Shown: positions 8,699 to 18,083, counted from the first letter of the stretch. The stretch: 64,000 nt of DNA from Lachnospiraceae bacterium KGMB03038 (GCA_007361935.1 CP041667.1:1578501-1642500), one strand, 5' to 3'. Translations and numbers: made by a program. The notes: generated from the sequence alone by a model not told the origin.

Positions 8699-9136
8699 AT
8701 GAGCGGCAAAAGAGCTTACAGCCATAAAGTACAGTATTACGAAACAGACCAGATGGGGATCGTCCATCATTCCAATTATATCCGCTGGTTTGAGGAGGCG
8801 CGGACAGATCTTATGGAACAGATGGGGCTGGGATATGATGAAATGGAAGCAAGAGGGATTTTAAGCCCAGTGCTGTCTGTGGAAGCAGACTATCTGAGGA
8901 TGGTCCATTTTGGGGATACGGTGACGATTGAGGCATATATTAAGGAATACAATGGGATCAAGCTTACGGTAGGTTATGAGGTTATTGACGATAAGACAGG
9001 GATGGTCCACTGCCGAGGCACTTCAAAGCATTGTTTTATCAACCGGGAAGGAAAGCCTTTATCTCTCAAACACGCATGTCTGGAGATCCATCAGATGTTC
9101 GCGGGAGAACTGGAAGACCATAAAAAGAAATCCTAA
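8699..9136 (+). CDS. Acyl-CoA thioesterase, YbgC/FadM family, 145 aa
   Basis: A single hotdog-fold domain. The YETDQMGIVHHSNYIRWFEE segment (residues 14-33) carries the active-site Asp18 and the HHSNY motif of the 4-hydroxybenzoyl-CoA thioesterase/YbgC group. Such enzymes hydrolyse acyl-CoA thioesters. Its start is preceded by GAGGAAGG. It lies between the aldo-keto reductase and thrS with short gaps and no terminator, so it is probably in the T-box-controlled unit. Substrate unknown. Confidence 0.9.
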   Translation: MSGKRAYSHKVQYYETDQMGIVHHSNYIRWFEEARTDLMEQMGLGYDEMEARGILSPVLSVEADYLRMVHFGDTVTIEAYIKEYNGIKLTVGYEVIDDKTGMVHCRGTSKHCFINREGKPLSLKHACLEIHQMFAGELEDHKKKS

Positions 9137-9173
9137 AACAAATCATATAAATAAAAGAAAGGAAACAAAAATT

Positions 9174-11105
9174 ATGAAAATCACACTGAAAGACGGATCG
9201 GTAAAAGAGTATGGACAAAGTATGGCAGTCATTGATATTGCCAGAGACTTAAGCGAGGGATTGGCCAGAGCGGCAACCTGCGCAAAGGTAGATGGAGAGA
9301 TAGAAGATCTTCGTACAGTGATTGACAGAGACTGTGATCTGGAGATTCTGACCTTTGATTCTGAAGAAGGAAAGGGAGCGTTTAACCACACGGCTTCTCA
9401 CATTATGGCTCAGGCTGTAAAACGGCTGTATCCAGAAACAAAGCTGGCGATCGGTCCATCCATCGCAAATGGGTTCTACTATGATCTGGATCGGGAGACT
9501 CCATTTACAACGGAGGACCTGGAGAAGATTGAGGCGGAGATGAAGAAGATCGTAAAAGAAGACCTGAAGCTGGAAAGATCTTCCAAATCCAGAGAAGAAG
9601 CGGTGGCATATTTTAAAGAAAAGGGCGAACCCTATAAAGTAGAATTGGTGGAAGATCTCCCAGAAGGAGAGGAAATCAGCTTTTACAGCCAGGGAGAGTT
9701 TACCGATCTGTGCGCCGGCCCGCATCTGATGTCCACAAAACCTGTAAAAGCCTTTAAGCTGACCAGCTTGGCGGGCGCATACTGGCGAGGAGATGAGAAG
9801 AATAAAATGCTGACCCGGATCTATGGCGTGGCTTATCCCAAAAAGAGTGAGCTGGATGAGTATCTGCATATGATGGAAGAGGCAAAGAAGCGGGATCACA
9901 GAAAATTGGGAAGAGAATTGGGCCTGTTTATGATGAGCGATGAGGGGCCGGGCTTCCCATTCTTCCTCCCCAAAGGAATGCAGTTAAAGAATACACTTCT
10001 GGATTACTGGAGAAAGCTGCACCGGGAGAAAGGTTATGTGGAGGTGTCAACGCCCATCATTTTGAGCCGTCATCTCTGGGAAAATTCCGGACATTGGGAC
10101 CACTACAAGAACAATATGTATACGACCGTGATCGATGAGGAAGATTACGCGGTAAAACCAATGAACTGTCCAGGAGGAATGCTGGTCTATAAGTCAGAAC
10201 CCCGCTCCTACAAAGATCTGCCGATCCGTATGGGAGAGCTGGGAATCGTCCACCGGCATGAAAAATCCGGTCAGCTCCATGGACTTATGCGTGTGAGATG
10301 CTTTACGCAGGATGATGCCCATATCTTTATGACTCCAGAACAGATCCGGGATGAGATCAAGGGAGTGGCTCAGCTGATCGATGAGGTTTACAGCCTGTTT
10401 GGATTCAAATATCATGTAGAGCTTTCCACCCGTCCGGAGGACAGTATGGGCAGCGATGAGGACTGGGAACTGGCGACAGAGGGCTTAAAAGGCGCTTTGG
10501 ACGATATGGGCGCGGATTATATCGTGAACGAAGGAGACGGCGCTTTCTATGGTCCCAAGATCGACTTCCATCTGGAAGATTCCATTGGAAGGACCTGGCA
10601 GTGCGGGACGATCCAGCTTGATATGCAGATGCCTCAGCGGTTTGACTTAGAATATACAGGAGCAGATGGAGAGAAGCATCGCCCGATCATGATCCATAGA
10701 GTTGCCTTTGGTTCCATTGAGCGGTTTATCGGAATCCTGATCGAACATTTTGCCGGCGCGTTCCCGACCTGGCTGGCTCCGGTTCAGGTAAAAGTACTTC
10801 CGATTTCGGATAAGTATATGGATTACGCGCAGAAAGTATACGAGGATCTGGAAAAAGCCGGAATCCGTTCTGAGATCGATACCAGGGCAGAAAAAATCGG
10901 CTATAAGATCCGAGAAGCCCAGATGCATAAGATTCCTTATATGCTTGTGGTAGGAGCGAAAGAGGAAGAAACAGGAAAGGTTTCTGTAAGGAGCCGCTTC
11001 GCTGGAGATGAAGGACAGAAAGACCTGGCTTCATTCATCCAGGACATTGAGAAAGAAATCCAGGAGAAGACAATCCGGGAAGTGGAAGTAGAAAAAGAGG
11101 CATAA
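9174..11105 (+). CDS. thrS: Threonyl-tRNA synthetase, 643 aa
   Basis: Charges tRNA-Thr with threonine. Domains in order are TGS (1-60), the second additional domain with the editing motif HTASHIMAQ, the class II catalytic core with MNCPGGM, the motif 2 loop HRHEKSGQLHGLMRVRCF and motif 3 in HRVAFGSIERFIGILIEH, and the C-terminal anticodon-binding domain. The start chosen is ATG 9174, with AAAGGA 8 bases before it; the frame stays open upstream to 8976 but this overlaps the thioesterase gene. Expression is controlled by the threonine T-box about 1.5 kb upstream. Confidence 0.98.
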   Translation: MKITLKDGSVKEYGQSMAVIDIARDLSEGLARAATCAKVDGEIEDLRTVIDRDCDLEILTFDSEEGKGAFNHTASHIMAQAVKRLYPETKLAIGPSIANGFYYDLDRETPFTTEDLEKIEAEMKKIVKEDLKLERSSKSREEAVAYFKEKGEPYKVELVEDLPEGEEISFYSQGEFTDLCAGPHLMSTKPVKAFKLTSLAGAYWRGDEKNKMLTRIYGVAYPKKSELDEYLHMMEEAKKRDHRKLGRELGLFMMSDEGPGFPFFLPKGMQLKNTLLDYWRKLHREKGYVEVSTPIILSRHLWENSGHWDHYKNNMYTTVIDEEDYAVKPMNCPGGMLVYKSEPRSYKDLPIRMGELGIVHRHEKSGQLHGLMRVRCFTQDDAHIFMTPEQIRDEIKGVAQLIDEVYSLFGFKYHVELSTRPEDSMGSDEDWELATEGLKGALDDMGADYIVNEGDGAFYGPKIDFHLEDSIGRTWQCGTIQLDMQMPQRFDLEYTGADGEKHRPIMIHRVAFGSIERFIGILIEHFAGAFPTWLAPVQVKVLPISDKYMDYAQKVYEDLEKAGIRSEIDTRAEKIGYKIREAQMHKIPYMLVVGAKEEETGKVSVRSRFAGDEGQKDLASFIQDIEKEIQEKTIREVEVEKEA

Positions 11106-11176
11106 AGCAGGGTAAAAATAAGAAAATCGGGCATAATATCCTTGATACAGCCATTGGCGAGTAAAGGAGGGATATT

Positions 11177-11488
11177 ATGCCAGAATTAAGATGTACGGTG
11201 CAGACTTGTGCCCATAACCAGGATTTCTACTGTAATCTGGATAAGATCGTAGTGGGAGGAGACAGCGCCAGGCAGGCGGCGGATACTTGCTGCGACAGCT
11301 TTACAGAGAAGAAAGAAGGTTCTTATTCTAATCAGATGGGAAATGCTTCTGCGACCTGCGGCATTGAATGTAAGGCAACAGAGTGTATGTACAACGAAAA
11401 TTGCGCCTGTCACGCGGGAAAGATCAGTGTAGAGGGCGGAAGCGCCTGCTGTTGCGAGCAGACGGAGTGTGCTACTTTCCGCTGCTGA
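11177..11488 (+). CDS. DUF1540 cysteine-rich protein, 103 aa
   Basis: Two tandem DUF1540 units are visible, one starting ELRCTVQTCAHNQDFYCNL and one starting GIECKATECMYNENCACHA, each with several cysteines that probably bind zinc. Each ends with a C-x(n)-F segment (CCDSF, ECATFRC). It is a small cytoplasmic protein widespread in sporeforming Clostridia, function unknown. A strong ribosome binding site (AAAGGAGGG) precedes the start and a terminator follows, so it is a single-gene unit or the tail of the thrS unit. Confidence 0.88.
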   Translation: MPELRCTVQTCAHNQDFYCNLDKIVVGGDSARQAADTCCDSFTEKKEGSYSNQMGNASATCGIECKATECMYNENCACHAGKISVEGGSACCCEQTECATFRC

Positions 11489-11523
11489 AAAGATCAATAA
11501 GATCCCGGAAGGATCCAAGAAAA

Positions 11524-11575
11524 GGGAGACATTGCGAAACAGATGAAAATCTGTGGAGCAATGTCTCCCTTTTTT
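11524..11575 (+). terminator. Rho-independent terminator after the DUF1540 gene
   Basis: GGGAGACATTG (11524-11534) pairs perfectly with CAATGTCTCCC (11559-11569), followed by six T. Confidence 0.9.
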
Positions 11576-11597
11576 GATAAATCCATGAAATACGATA

Positions 11598-12518
11598 TTA
11601 AAATGGAGTTCCTATCATATCGTACGGTGTCACTTGATAAACGTAGTAGTTGAGCCAGTTGGTATACAGATTATTGGCCGCGGCCCGCCAGGTGAGGAGG
11701 GGCTTGTTCTCAGGGTCGTTTTCCGGGTAATAGTTTTTCGGCATTTTGATAGGAAGTCCTTTTGAAAGATCTCTCTTGTATTCCGTATCCAGAGTGATCC
11801 GGTCATATTCTGGATGCCCCATGACAAAAATCTGTCTGCCGTTTTCCGCCATGGCCAGAAAAAGGCCGGCATCTTTAGATTCCGCCAGGATCGTCAGCCG
11901 GGGATCTTTTCTTACCGCCTCCAAAGGAATCTCCGTATGCCGGGAATGAGGCGCCAGAAAGACGTCGTCGAATCCCCGTACCAACGGGATCTTCCGGTTC
12001 AGGACTTTGTGCCAGAATACGCCAAATACTTTTTGATCCAGCTGTACTTTGTCAATGCCGTAATGATAGTACATACCGGCCTGAGCTCCCCAGCACAAGT
12101 GAAGGGTAGAAGTAACGTGGGTCTTGCTCCATTCCATGATCTCCCGCAGCTCCTCCCAGTAGTCTACCTCCTCGAAAGGCATCTGTTCTACAGGCGCCCC
12201 GGTAATGATAAACCCGTCAAACTTCTGCTCCTTGATCTCACAGAATTTCTGATAAAATTTATTTAAATGACTGGTGGGCGTATTTTTAGACTGATGGCTG
12301 GAAACCGTGACAAATACTACATCTACCTGGAGGGGAGTGTTGGAGAGAGAACGAAGGATCTGCAGCTCCGTATCCTCCTTTAGCGGCATCAGGTTCAAAA
12401 GACCAATCTTGATAGGGCGGATGTCCTGATGGGTCGCCCGGTGTTCATCCATGACAAAGATATTTTCTTTTTCCAGGATTTCCTTGACCGGAAGATCGTT
12501 TTGTACTCGAATAGGCAT
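11598..12518 (-). CDS. metA: Homoserine O-acetyltransferase (MetA family), 306 aa
   Basis: MetA activates homoserine for methionine synthesis. The nucleophile Cys142 lies in LHLCWGAQAG; the catalytic His is in MGHPEYD. Residue 111 is glutamate (GAPVEQMPF), where Escherichia coli has glycine. Glu111 is known to select acetyl-CoA over succinyl-CoA in this family, so O-acetylhomoserine is the expected product. The start is preceded by AAGGAGGAAGG. The gene is alone on the minus strand, convergent with the DUF1540 gene. Confidence 0.96.
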   Translation of the reverse strand: MPIRVQNDLPVKEILEKENIFVMDEHRATHQDIRPIKIGLLNLMPLKEDTELQILRSLSNTPLQVDVVFVTVSSHQSKNTPTSHLNKFYQKFCEIKEQKFDGFIITGAPVEQMPFEEVDYWEELREIMEWSKTHVTSTLHLCWGAQAGMYYHYGIDKVQLDQKVFGVFWHKVLNRKIPLVRGFDDVFLAPHSRHTEIPLEAVRKDPRLTILAESKDAGLFLAMAENGRQIFVMGHPEYDRITLDTEYKRDLSKGLPIKMPKNYYPENDPENKPLLTWRAAANNLYTNWLNYYVYQVTPYDMIGTPF

Positions 12519-12587
12519 ACGTTACCTTCCTCCTTTGTTATTTCGCAATTAAAATTATTATACCCCGCGGGAAAATGCGCGTCAACC

Positions 12588-12632
12588 AAGAAATCCCCCC
12601 AAAACAGAGAGGAACTCTGCTGGAGGGATTCT
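12588..12632 (-). terminator. Terminator after grdB
   Basis: On the minus strand AATCCCTCC..GCAGAG pairs imperfectly with CTCTG..GGGGGGATT, followed by a short T-rich stretch. It lies just after the grdB stop codon. Confidence 0.6.
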
Positions 12633-12652
12633 TATTCGTATGAACGGTTCGT

Positions 12653-13963
12653 CTATTTTTCGAATACCGTCTGTTCCGCAACCGGTGTAGTCAAGGCTTT
12701 CAGAGCCCGTTCTACCAGTTCCCGCCGGATCTTCTTGCTGGCTTCGTCCGAGAGGTTGGGATCGCCCAGCGGATAGGGGATACCGACAGCCGGTACGATC
12801 CGGTTGGCACCGATCGTGAGAGAGATGGGAACGACCGTGGCAATGTGTACCACCGGGATTCCCACACGCTCGATCTCTTTTACCATCGTTGCGCCGCAAC
12901 GAGTGCAGGTGCCTCAGGTGGATGTGAGGATGACAGCGTCCACATGATCCTCCAAAAGCTTCTTGACAAAGTCTTTCCCAAAGCCTTTGGCGTTGCCGGT
13001 GGAAGTCCCGGTCCCTGTGGTGGTGATAAAGTAATCCGCAAGTTCGCCGATCTTTCCTTCCTGTTCCAGCTCCCGCAGGACATCCAGAGGCACAACCAGA
13101 TCCGGATCTTCTGTGACAAACGCCCGGTCATATCCGCCGTGGATGGTCATGAAATCTGCCTTGTCCATATGGTCCATGCCTTTGATGCTGTAGATGCCAT
13201 ATTTAGTAGCGCTGGAGGACTCGATATGGTCCGGGTTCCCCTGTGGGACGATGCCGCCGGAAGTGACGATAGCCAGTTTGGCCTTGCTCAGATCCGCCAC
13301 CGGCGCGGCAGGCTCTACCCGGTCAAAGGTAGGCATTGGATATTCGGTCACACATGCTTCCCCTTTCATCTTGCGGACCAGGAGTTCCACAGCCCGCTCG
13401 GAACCACGTTTCTCATGGAAGTAGTTTACCCGGATCCCGCGTTCCAGATAGCCTTCTTCCTCCGGTCCCAGGATCTCTTCGCCGTTTACCAGCTTTTCTC
13501 CCAGGGCTTTGATGACTGGGACCGCGCTCCTCATGCCGGCGGCAGAATTCTTGGTCTTTACGATGATCAGATCCTTGCGGAACATATCCACACCAGGATT
13601 TTCCTCATACATCCCAGTCAATACCGGGATCTGGAACGCGACTTCCACAGCTTTTGCCACCGTACCGCAGGCCACGCCGTAGCGGCCGGCGTTAAAGGCG
13701 GGACCAGCGATGAACAGGTCTGGTTTCAGGGGCTCGATCATTTTGAGGATCTCCCCGGTCGCCTCCTCTGTATGTTCTCCAAAATAGTTGTCGCCGCAGA
13801 CAACGGTGCCGGTGATCTCATAATCTTCGCCAAACGCCTGGGCGAGAGCGAGGCCAGGCCCCATAGGACCCTCATGGAATTCCGGCCCCATGCCTGCCGC
13901 CTCTTCTCCGCCGGCGCCGGAAAAGAAGTTATTGATATAATGAACGATCTTTTTCTTAGACAT
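12653..13963 (-). CDS. grdB: Selenoprotein, glycine/sarcosine/betaine reductase subunit B (GrdB type), 436 aa with Sec350
   Basis: Selenocysteine-containing substrate-specific subunit of a Stickland-type reductase. A UGA codon at 12914-12916 (minus strand) interrupts the frame at codon 350 in the context TST-U-GTCTRC. This is the GrdB active-site U-x-x-C-x-x-C, and the frame continues for 86 more residues with strong family similarity. Counting UGA as Sec gives 436 aa, the usual GrdB length. A short hairpin lies 12 bases after the UGA. GrdE lies just upstream, 17 bases away. GrdB, GrdF and GrdH are close relatives, so the substrate (glycine, sarcosine or betaine) is not certain. Confidence 0.95.
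12887..12901 (-). promoter_or_regulatory. Candidate bacterial SECIS hairpin of grdB
   Basis: CGTTGC and GCAACG form a perfect 6-bp stem closed by GGC, starting 12 bases 3' of the UGA on the minus strand. Bacterial SECIS elements sit at this distance and present a G in the apical loop to SelB. No folding was computed. Confidence 0.6.
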
Positions 13964-13980
13964 TGGAAAAAACCCCCTTC

Positions 13981-15267
13981 CTAATAGGTCCGCGCGGCCA
14001 GATGGTTGTAACCATTGGCGATGGTGGACGCGATGATGATCTGCAGTTCCGCATCGATGCTCCCGTCTGGGTGGAGGCTGCCCTCATACCCGCCGATCAT
14101 GGTCTCTACATAATCCAGTGTGCCGATGACATGGTCCATAGGCGGGAAATGTACGATCACATTCCCGTTGCCGCAGGAGACTAAGGTATCCGCTTCTGGG
14201 ACCGCGTCAGCCAGGGACTGGGATTTCCCGTCCCTTCCAGGAAATTCATCGGTGATAAGGACGACTTTCGCGCCGGCCTTTGTAGCTTTCTTACAGTTCA
14301 TCATCAGGTCGGTATCCGGGTTTCCGTAGCCCTCCTCAGTGATGATGACGCCGTCCAGGCCAAGGAATTCCACCAGTTTGCCCACCATATCGGAAGCCCG
14401 TTCCTTGTCTGCCAGGAAGACATTTTCATTGGTCAGGATCACACCCATGAAATTTAGATCCTTGCCATGGTGGCGGTAAAGGTCTTCGATCACCGGATTG
14501 TTCAGGTGATGGAAGGTGGTGACTTTGTCACAGGGAGCCACACAGTTTCCGCTTACGATAGCCCCATCCAGGATCTCGGTAGGATACATGAATGTGGGGA
14601 TAAACTTCTTGGCGTCCACGCCGTAGTAGTAGGTGTCATGGAGCAGTCCCTGGGACTGGAGCATATGGATATAGCCGACCTTTGGAAGGTCCGGATACTG
14701 GGCAGCCTGTTCCAGGTAGGGTTTGGTCTCATAGGTGATGATCTCATCGGGAGTCAGATCTCTTGCCGCTTCCCCGATATAAGCGGCCACCTTAAGCCCT
14801 GCCAGCCTGCCGGCCGCTTCATGTTCATGGGCGGAGATACCGTCCTTGGCGTAGAAGAGGACACAGACGTTGTTGGTCTTTGAAAAGGGAGTGTATTTGG
14901 CGGTTTCGCCGGACATGTCGATAATGCCTTCCTGGAAGCCGACGATGCGTCCGGAAGTGACAACGACAGTGCCTTTGAGGGCGTGGGTGCGCCCCTGCCC
15001 CACCTGTCCTACTTTATTGATGACGCCGGGGAAGATACCGCCGCCGCCGCTGACTTTGACCCTGGGTTCGATCACGTCTTTGACGGGAGCGATGCGGACA
15101 GACTCGCCGGGGCGGGCCAGTTCCACATCGGCGCGGACGAGACGGTCATCCTCCAGCACAAGATCGATGATCTCCTGTTTGCAGACATATAAGGTTTTGT
15201 TTTCCACATAGGTATGGTCCGCGAACTGGACATCCTCGATGAAAATGTTCCCAAGTTCCAGTTTCAT
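13981..15267 (-). CDS. grdE: Reductase subunit proprotein GrdE type, 428 aa
   Basis: GrdE is made as a proprotein that is cut before a cysteine; that Cys becomes a pyruvoyl group that forms a Schiff base with the amine substrate. The cleavage cysteine is Cys242 in IVSGNCVAPCDK, at the usual position, and the length matches the family (428). The start has GAAGGAGGG. It forms a two-gene operon with grdB (17-base gap). GrdA, GrdC, GrdD and the thioredoxin genes are not nearby, so they must be elsewhere. A betaine or sarcosine version (GrdI/GrdG) is possible. Confidence 0.94.
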   Translation of the reverse strand: MKLELGNIFIEDVQFADHTYVENKTLYVCKQEIIDLVLEDDRLVRADVELARPGESVRIAPVKDVIEPRVKVSGGGGIFPGVINKVGQVGQGRTHALKGTVVVTSGRIVGFQEGIIDMSGETAKYTPFSKTNNVCVLFYAKDGISAHEHEAAGRLAGLKVAAYIGEAARDLTPDEIITYETKPYLEQAAQYPDLPKVGYIHMLQSQGLLHDTYYYGVDAKKFIPTFMYPTEILDGAIVSGNCVAPCDKVTTFHHLNNPVIEDLYRHHGKDLNFMGVILTNENVFLADKERASDMVGKLVEFLGLDGVIITEEGYGNPDTDLMMNCKKATKAGAKVVLITDEFPGRDGKSQSLADAVPEADTLVSCGNGNVIVHFPPMDHVIGTLDYVETMIGGYEGSLHPDGSIDAELQIIIASTIANGYNHLAARTY

Positions 15268-15420
15268 GGGTGATCCCTCCTTCTTATAGAAAATTCTGAT
15301 TATGATATCATAATAATCAATAAATAAAGGGGTTACAAGAGAATTGTGAAAATAAAGACAACCATTTCTTTAAAAGGATGAATTGTTTTGCTTTACGGAT
15401 TATAAGGAAAATGTTATAGT

Positions 15421-16398
15421 ATGAATATACAAATAACATTCAAGGGAACCCGCGCTTTGCGCGGAACAGACAAGCGGGGAGAGGCAAATTTGGATAATAT
15501 TTACGCATCAAAATTAACAAAAGAAAAAATATGGCCCGATTTTTCGGAGCATTTCAGGAGTCCTACGACAGCCGGCTCCTATGCTTCAGATATCCAGGAG
15601 ATCATGGACTATTTTCAGAAAGATTTCTGGCTGATCCGGGAAGCTGAGGTAGAAGTATATTATCGCTGGCTGGAGAATAAAGTGAAACAGGGGGATTTGA
15701 GTCCTGGAACGATGGCAAAAAAAATCCGGGAATTACATTCATTCGCGCAATTTGCCTGCGGACGAAAGAAACAATACAGGATCGGGAAGGAATACCAGGA
15801 TTATTACCGGCCTTATCTGAGATTATTGGAAAAGCAGGCGCCTTACGCTAAATCAGTACCGCCGGAGCATCTTGACCGACTGCTTGAAGCAGCCCAGGAG
15901 GATCTGACAGCGTATGGGATCATCCTGCTTTTATATCGGGCAGGGCTGACTTCGACAGAGATTACCTGGCTGCGCCCCCAGGATCTGATCCTCTATCAGG
16001 ACGGAGCATACGCATCGGTCAAAGGACGCCGGGAACTTTGCTATCTGCCGGAGGATGTGTTTGGGGTACTGGAACAATATCTTTTAGAGCGGCCAGGCCA
16101 ACCGTTCCTATTTCTCAGCAGCCGGGGCAACCAGTTAAATCTCATGATGATCAGCCGGCTGTTGAAAAGATACGAGAGGAAGGCTGGGATTCCATCTTAC
16201 AGCGCTCAAAGTATCCGCAATTCCTGTGCTTTTACATTGTTTGCTTATGGAGCGGACGAAGAGCAGACTGCCAGCCGTCTTGGAGTGACTGGGGTCCAGA
16301 TCCGGCGGTACCGGCAGGAGGGATACAGGGAAAACCTGCAGAGAGAAGCTGAGAAACTGGTGAAACTGAAGGCGGAGCCTCCGGTTTTGCGCCGCTAA
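15421..16398 (+). CDS. Degenerate tyrosine recombinase-like protein, 325 aa
   Basis: The layout is that of a phage-type integrase: an N-terminal SAM-like core-binding domain (about 45-125) and a catalytic-type domain (about 145-310). The first arginine is kept (LYRAGLTSTEI), but the H-x-x-R box reads QSIRNS, the second His/Trp position reads GVTG instead of GHSS, and the expected tyrosine is displaced (RRYRQ). The enzyme may be inactive or atypical. ATG 15421 has a weak ribosome binding site; TTG 15490 follows GGGGAGAGG and may be the real start. No mobile element borders were seen around it. Confidence 0.75.
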   Translation: MNIQITFKGTRALRGTDKRGEANLDNIYASKLTKEKIWPDFSEHFRSPTTAGSYASDIQEIMDYFQKDFWLIREAEVEVYYRWLENKVKQGDLSPGTMAKKIRELHSFAQFACGRKKQYRIGKEYQDYYRPYLRLLEKQAPYAKSVPPEHLDRLLEAAQEDLTAYGIILLLYRAGLTSTEITWLRPQDLILYQDGAYASVKGRRELCYLPEDVFGVLEQYLLERPGQPFLFLSSRGNQLNLMMISRLLKRYERKAGIPSYSAQSIRNSCAFTLFAYGADEEQTASRLGVTGVQIRRYRQEGYRENLQREAEKLVKLKAEPPVLRR

Positions 16399-16518
16399 GA
16401 GATTGCTAAAAATTTGCGAAAAAGCGTTAGAAAATTCGTACAAAAAAGATAGATGTATATTTAACAATCTTTTTTGATGGTAAAAATACACAAAAATTAT
16501 GAAATTATACGAAAAATC

Positions 16519-16547
16519 TTGCTGTTAAGAAAATTTTAAGGTACAAT
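16519..16547 (+). promoter_or_regulatory. Promoter of the AGCS symporter gene
   Basis: TTGCTG (16519-16524) and TACAAT (16542-16547) are spaced by 17 bases, 70 bases before the start codon. Confidence 0.65.
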
Positions 16548-16617
16548 GAACGAAAGTAAAAAGTACATGTGAGAAGGAAGGGAAACAAAAAGAAAAGAAA
16601 AAGGGGGAATTGCATTT

Positions 16618-18018
16618 ATGTTTGACGCTATTAATTCAGTTGTGACTGCTGTGAATGGTGTTGTATGGGGCTGGCCGATGATCATCCTGCTTCTTGGAAC
16701 TCATATTTTTATGACATTCCGTACAGGATTTATCCAAAGGCATTCCATCGGAAAAGGAATCCGGCTTTCGGTGACAAGAGATCCGGAGGCGGAAGGTGAA
16801 GTATCACAGTTTGGCGCGCTGACAACAGCTTTGGCGGCAACGATTGGTACAGGAAATATTATCGGTGTTGGTACAGCAATCGCTATGGGAGGTCCGGGAG
16901 CGGTCCTGTGGATCTGGCTGAGCGGCGTATTTGGAATAGCGACAAAATATTCAGAGTCTTTGATCGCTGTTAAATACCGGGTAAAAACGGAAGATGGACG
17001 TATGCAGGGCGGCGCTTTCTATGCGCTGGAAAGAGGATTGAATATGAAATGGCTGGGAATGCTGTTTGCGATTCTTGCCGGATTTGCCTCTTTTGGTATT
17101 GGATGCGCGACCCAGGTAAACGCGATCGCGACAGTTGCGGAAGAGAACTTTAATATTCCTCCGCTTCCAGTAGGAATTGTGATCGCGGCGCTGACAGCGT
17201 TTGTAATCTTTGGCGGAATCAAATCAATCGCAAATGTATGTGAGAAACTGGTTCCGTTTATGGCAATCTTTTATGTGCTTGGATGTTTGATCATTCTGGG
17301 AATGAACTATGATTATATTATTCCAGCAATCGCTACAATATGCAGGCTGGCCTTTACACCTGGCGCGGCAGCCGGAGGCCTTGTTGGTACTGGTATCCTG
17401 ATGGCGATGCGGTTTGGTATTGCCAGAGGACTTTTCTCTAATGAATCTGGTATGGGTTCCGCCCCGATCGCGGCGGCGGCTGCTCAGACCAGGAACCCCG
17501 TTCGTCAGGCGCTTGTATCCTCTACCGGTACTTTCTGGGATACCGTTGTTGTTTGTCTGATGACTGGCCTTGTACTGGTAACAACGATTATGAAGAACCC
17601 TAATATCAATGCGGATGAAGTGGAAGATGGAGGCGTGCTGACATCCTTGGCATTTGGCCAGATTCCTGTTCTTGGGCCGTTGATCCTGACACTTGGTATC
17701 ATCACCTTCGCTTATTCCACGATCCTCGGATGGGCTTACTATGGAGAGCGGTGTGTAGAATATTTTGCGGGAAAAGCCGGCAAAGGAGTTTTGATCGGAT
17801 ATCGTGTCCTTTATATAGCGGTTGCGGCGATCGCTCCTGTTGTAGCCCTTGATCTTGTGTGGCTGATCGCGGATACGCTGAACGCGTTTATGGCGATTCC
17901 AAACTTGATCGCGGTACTGCTCTTGTCGAATGTGATCGTGAAGGAGACCAAGGAGTATATCAACGATCTGGATAAGAAAGATGAAACTCCGATCCCTGTG
18001 ATCAAGAGCGGTCAGTAA
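16618..18018 (+). CDS. Sodium:alanine/glycine symporter, AGCS family, 466 aa
   Basis: Membrane transporter that imports alanine or glycine with sodium. It has 10-12 hydrophobic segments and the family signatures ALTTALAATIGTGNIIGVGT (about residues 62-81), KYSESLIAVKYR, and FSNESGMGSAPIAAAAA. Its length is typical. It lies about 1.3 kb beyond the grdE-grdB operon on the opposite strand; glycine is both an AGCS substrate and the glycine-reductase electron acceptor, so a functional link is plausible but inferred. A strong terminator follows. Confidence 0.94.
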   Translation: MFDAINSVVTAVNGVVWGWPMIILLLGTHIFMTFRTGFIQRHSIGKGIRLSVTRDPEAEGEVSQFGALTTALAATIGTGNIIGVGTAIAMGGPGAVLWIWLSGVFGIATKYSESLIAVKYRVKTEDGRMQGGAFYALERGLNMKWLGMLFAILAGFASFGIGCATQVNAIATVAEENFNIPPLPVGIVIAALTAFVIFGGIKSIANVCEKLVPFMAIFYVLGCLIILGMNYDYIIPAIATICRLAFTPGAAAGGLVGTGILMAMRFGIARGLFSNESGMGSAPIAAAAAQTRNPVRQALVSSTGTFWDTVVVCLMTGLVLVTTIMKNPNINADEVEDGGVLTSLAFGQIPVLGPLILTLGIITFAYSTILGWAYYGERCVEYFAGKAGKGVLIGYRVLYIAVAAIAPVVALDLVWLIADTLNAFMAIPNLIAVLLLSNVIVKETKEYINDLDKKDETPIPVIKSGQ

Positions 18019-18083
18019 AGAAAAGATACAGATAAAATATTTGAACATGTACTTAGCTTGGACAGAATAAGAAAGAGCTAGCA

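Noticed and set aside
8976..9173. N-terminal extension of thrS
   Set aside because: Overlaps the thioesterase gene in another frame, lacks TGS similarity, and the ATG at 9174 has a good ribosome binding site.
12914..13963. grdB as two genes or a pseudogene with a premature stop
   Set aside because: The stop is a UGA in the known selenocysteine position of GrdB, followed by in-frame coding to the normal length, so it is read as Sec.
12845..13984. Open frame of 379 aa on the plus strand opposite grdB
   Set aside because: It is the antisense shadow of grdB, whose sense product matches a known family along its whole length. No ribosome binding site or known domain.
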